The notes under the pieces were generated by a model that was not told the DNA's origin, did not search any database, and worked only from the letters and a program-made list of their open reading frames with translations. The position numbers were made by a program, and so were the translations under genes. A DNA stretch of 64,000 nucleotides from Polyangiaceae bacterium (GTDB taxonomy: Bacteria > Myxococcota_A > Polyangia > Polyangiales > Polyangiaceae), in contig JALHPN010000006.1 in the NCBI GenBank assembly GCA_022842465.1, positions 1 to 64,000 on the forward strand, in the 5' to 3' direction. Shown here one piece after another: positions 63,839-64,000 of the stretch (position 1 is its first letter; every line of letters begins with the position of its first letter).

Positions 63839-63858
63839 TGTGCAGTATCTACTGCACA
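63839..63858. promoter_or_regulatory. perfect palindromic operator between divergent genes
   Basis: TGTGCAGTATCTACTGCACA has 9-bp arms around a 2-bp centre, 38 bp before the XRE-like start and 82 bp before the divergent 61-aa gene. A partial half-site TGTGCA lies just upstream. Such sites are bound by dimeric HTH repressors, here most likely the XRE protein encoded at 63897. Confidence 0.75.
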
Positions 63859-63896
63859 CTACATCCCGGGCCTGCCGCCCGGGACGAGCGAGCGAA

Positions 63897-64000
63897 ATGG
63901 TCAAGCGAGAGAAACTCGGACATCGACTGAAGCGCGTGCGCATCGCCCGCGACCTGAGCCTTCGCGAGACGGCGAACAAGGTCGGCGTGTCGCCGACGTA
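63897..64000 (+). CDS. XRE-family transcriptional regulator, N-terminus only
   Basis: The visible 34 residues (MVKREKLGHRLKRVRIARDL, then SLRETANKVGVSPTY) are the first helices of an HTH_XRE domain. The gene continues past the window edge. It is divergent from the minus recombinase cluster across a perfect palindrome and so is a good candidate for the immunity-type repressor of this element. Confidence 0.75.
   Translation, partial: MVKREKLGHRLKRVRIARDLSLRETANKVGVSPT

Overview
The window is very GC-rich, with strongly GC-biased third codon positions. It carries the usual repertoire of a large-genome myxobacterium (Myxococcota, probably Polyangia/Sorangiineae-like): Hanks-type Ser/Thr kinases with unusual accessory domains, an FHA-coupled AAA+ regulator, DUF4215/fibro-slime proteins, and about fifteen secreted lipoproteins with a classical lipobox but no recognisable enzymatic domain. 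This assignment is inference from gene content. There is no rRNA, tRNA or CRISPR array that I can see.

Region 1 (1-29 kb) is host-like. From the left edge it holds a minus-strand cluster (PEGA-like membrane protein, LamG lipoprotein, FHA-AAA+ regulator lacking the sigma-54 contact loop). Next come a lipoprotein with a duplicated domain, an alpha/beta hydrolase, a fibro-slime lipoprotein, an SGNH hydrolase, a secreted pair that includes a clan-CD-like peptidase candidate, a membrane Ser/Thr kinase, and a metallopeptidase/ATP-grasp ligase pair with overlapping stop and start. These are followed by lipoproteins, two paralogous secreted proteins (one with Kelch-like repeats), an ODP/flavodiiron-type beta-lactamase-fold protein, a cytosolic kinase-TPR protein and a methyltransferase.

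Region 2 (29-44.5 kb) is mixed and partly decayed. A TetR gene faces a membrane-anchored nitrilase/Lnt-like protein across an AT-rich operator region. A hybrid histidine kinase sits between an IS66-type remnant and an IS91-like remnant. From 39 to 44.5 kb there are gene fragments that duplicate other parts of this same window, frameshifted genes, a nucleotidyltransferase gene pair that looks like a toxin-antitoxin module, and a MazF toxin whose antitoxin appears frameshifted.

Region 3 (44.6-60.7 kb) is a defence island of two divergent operons. The minus operon runs from 54213 to 44586: a 79-aa HTH protein, HsdR, HsdM, HsdS, an unrecognised 545-aa protein, and an 852-aa protein with two phospholipase-D (HKD) motifs. 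All six genes overlap or are separated by at most 24 bp. The plus operon (54416-60744) encodes a DUF1156-like DNA methylase with four Cys pairs and a 1417-aa protein that joins a Cas4/RecB-like nuclease domain to an SF1 (Dna2/Upf1-like) helicase. This combination, and above all the 545-aa/PLD pair translationally linked to a type I restriction system, is the best candidate here for an undescribed system.

Region 4 (60.7-64 kb) is a mobile-element core: an HTH protein, a large serine recombinase, a 60-aa protein, a DUF2924 protein and a 61-aa protein. An XRE-type regulator gene starts divergently across a perfect 20-bp palindrome and runs off the right edge. The recombinase module probably explains how the defence island arrived.
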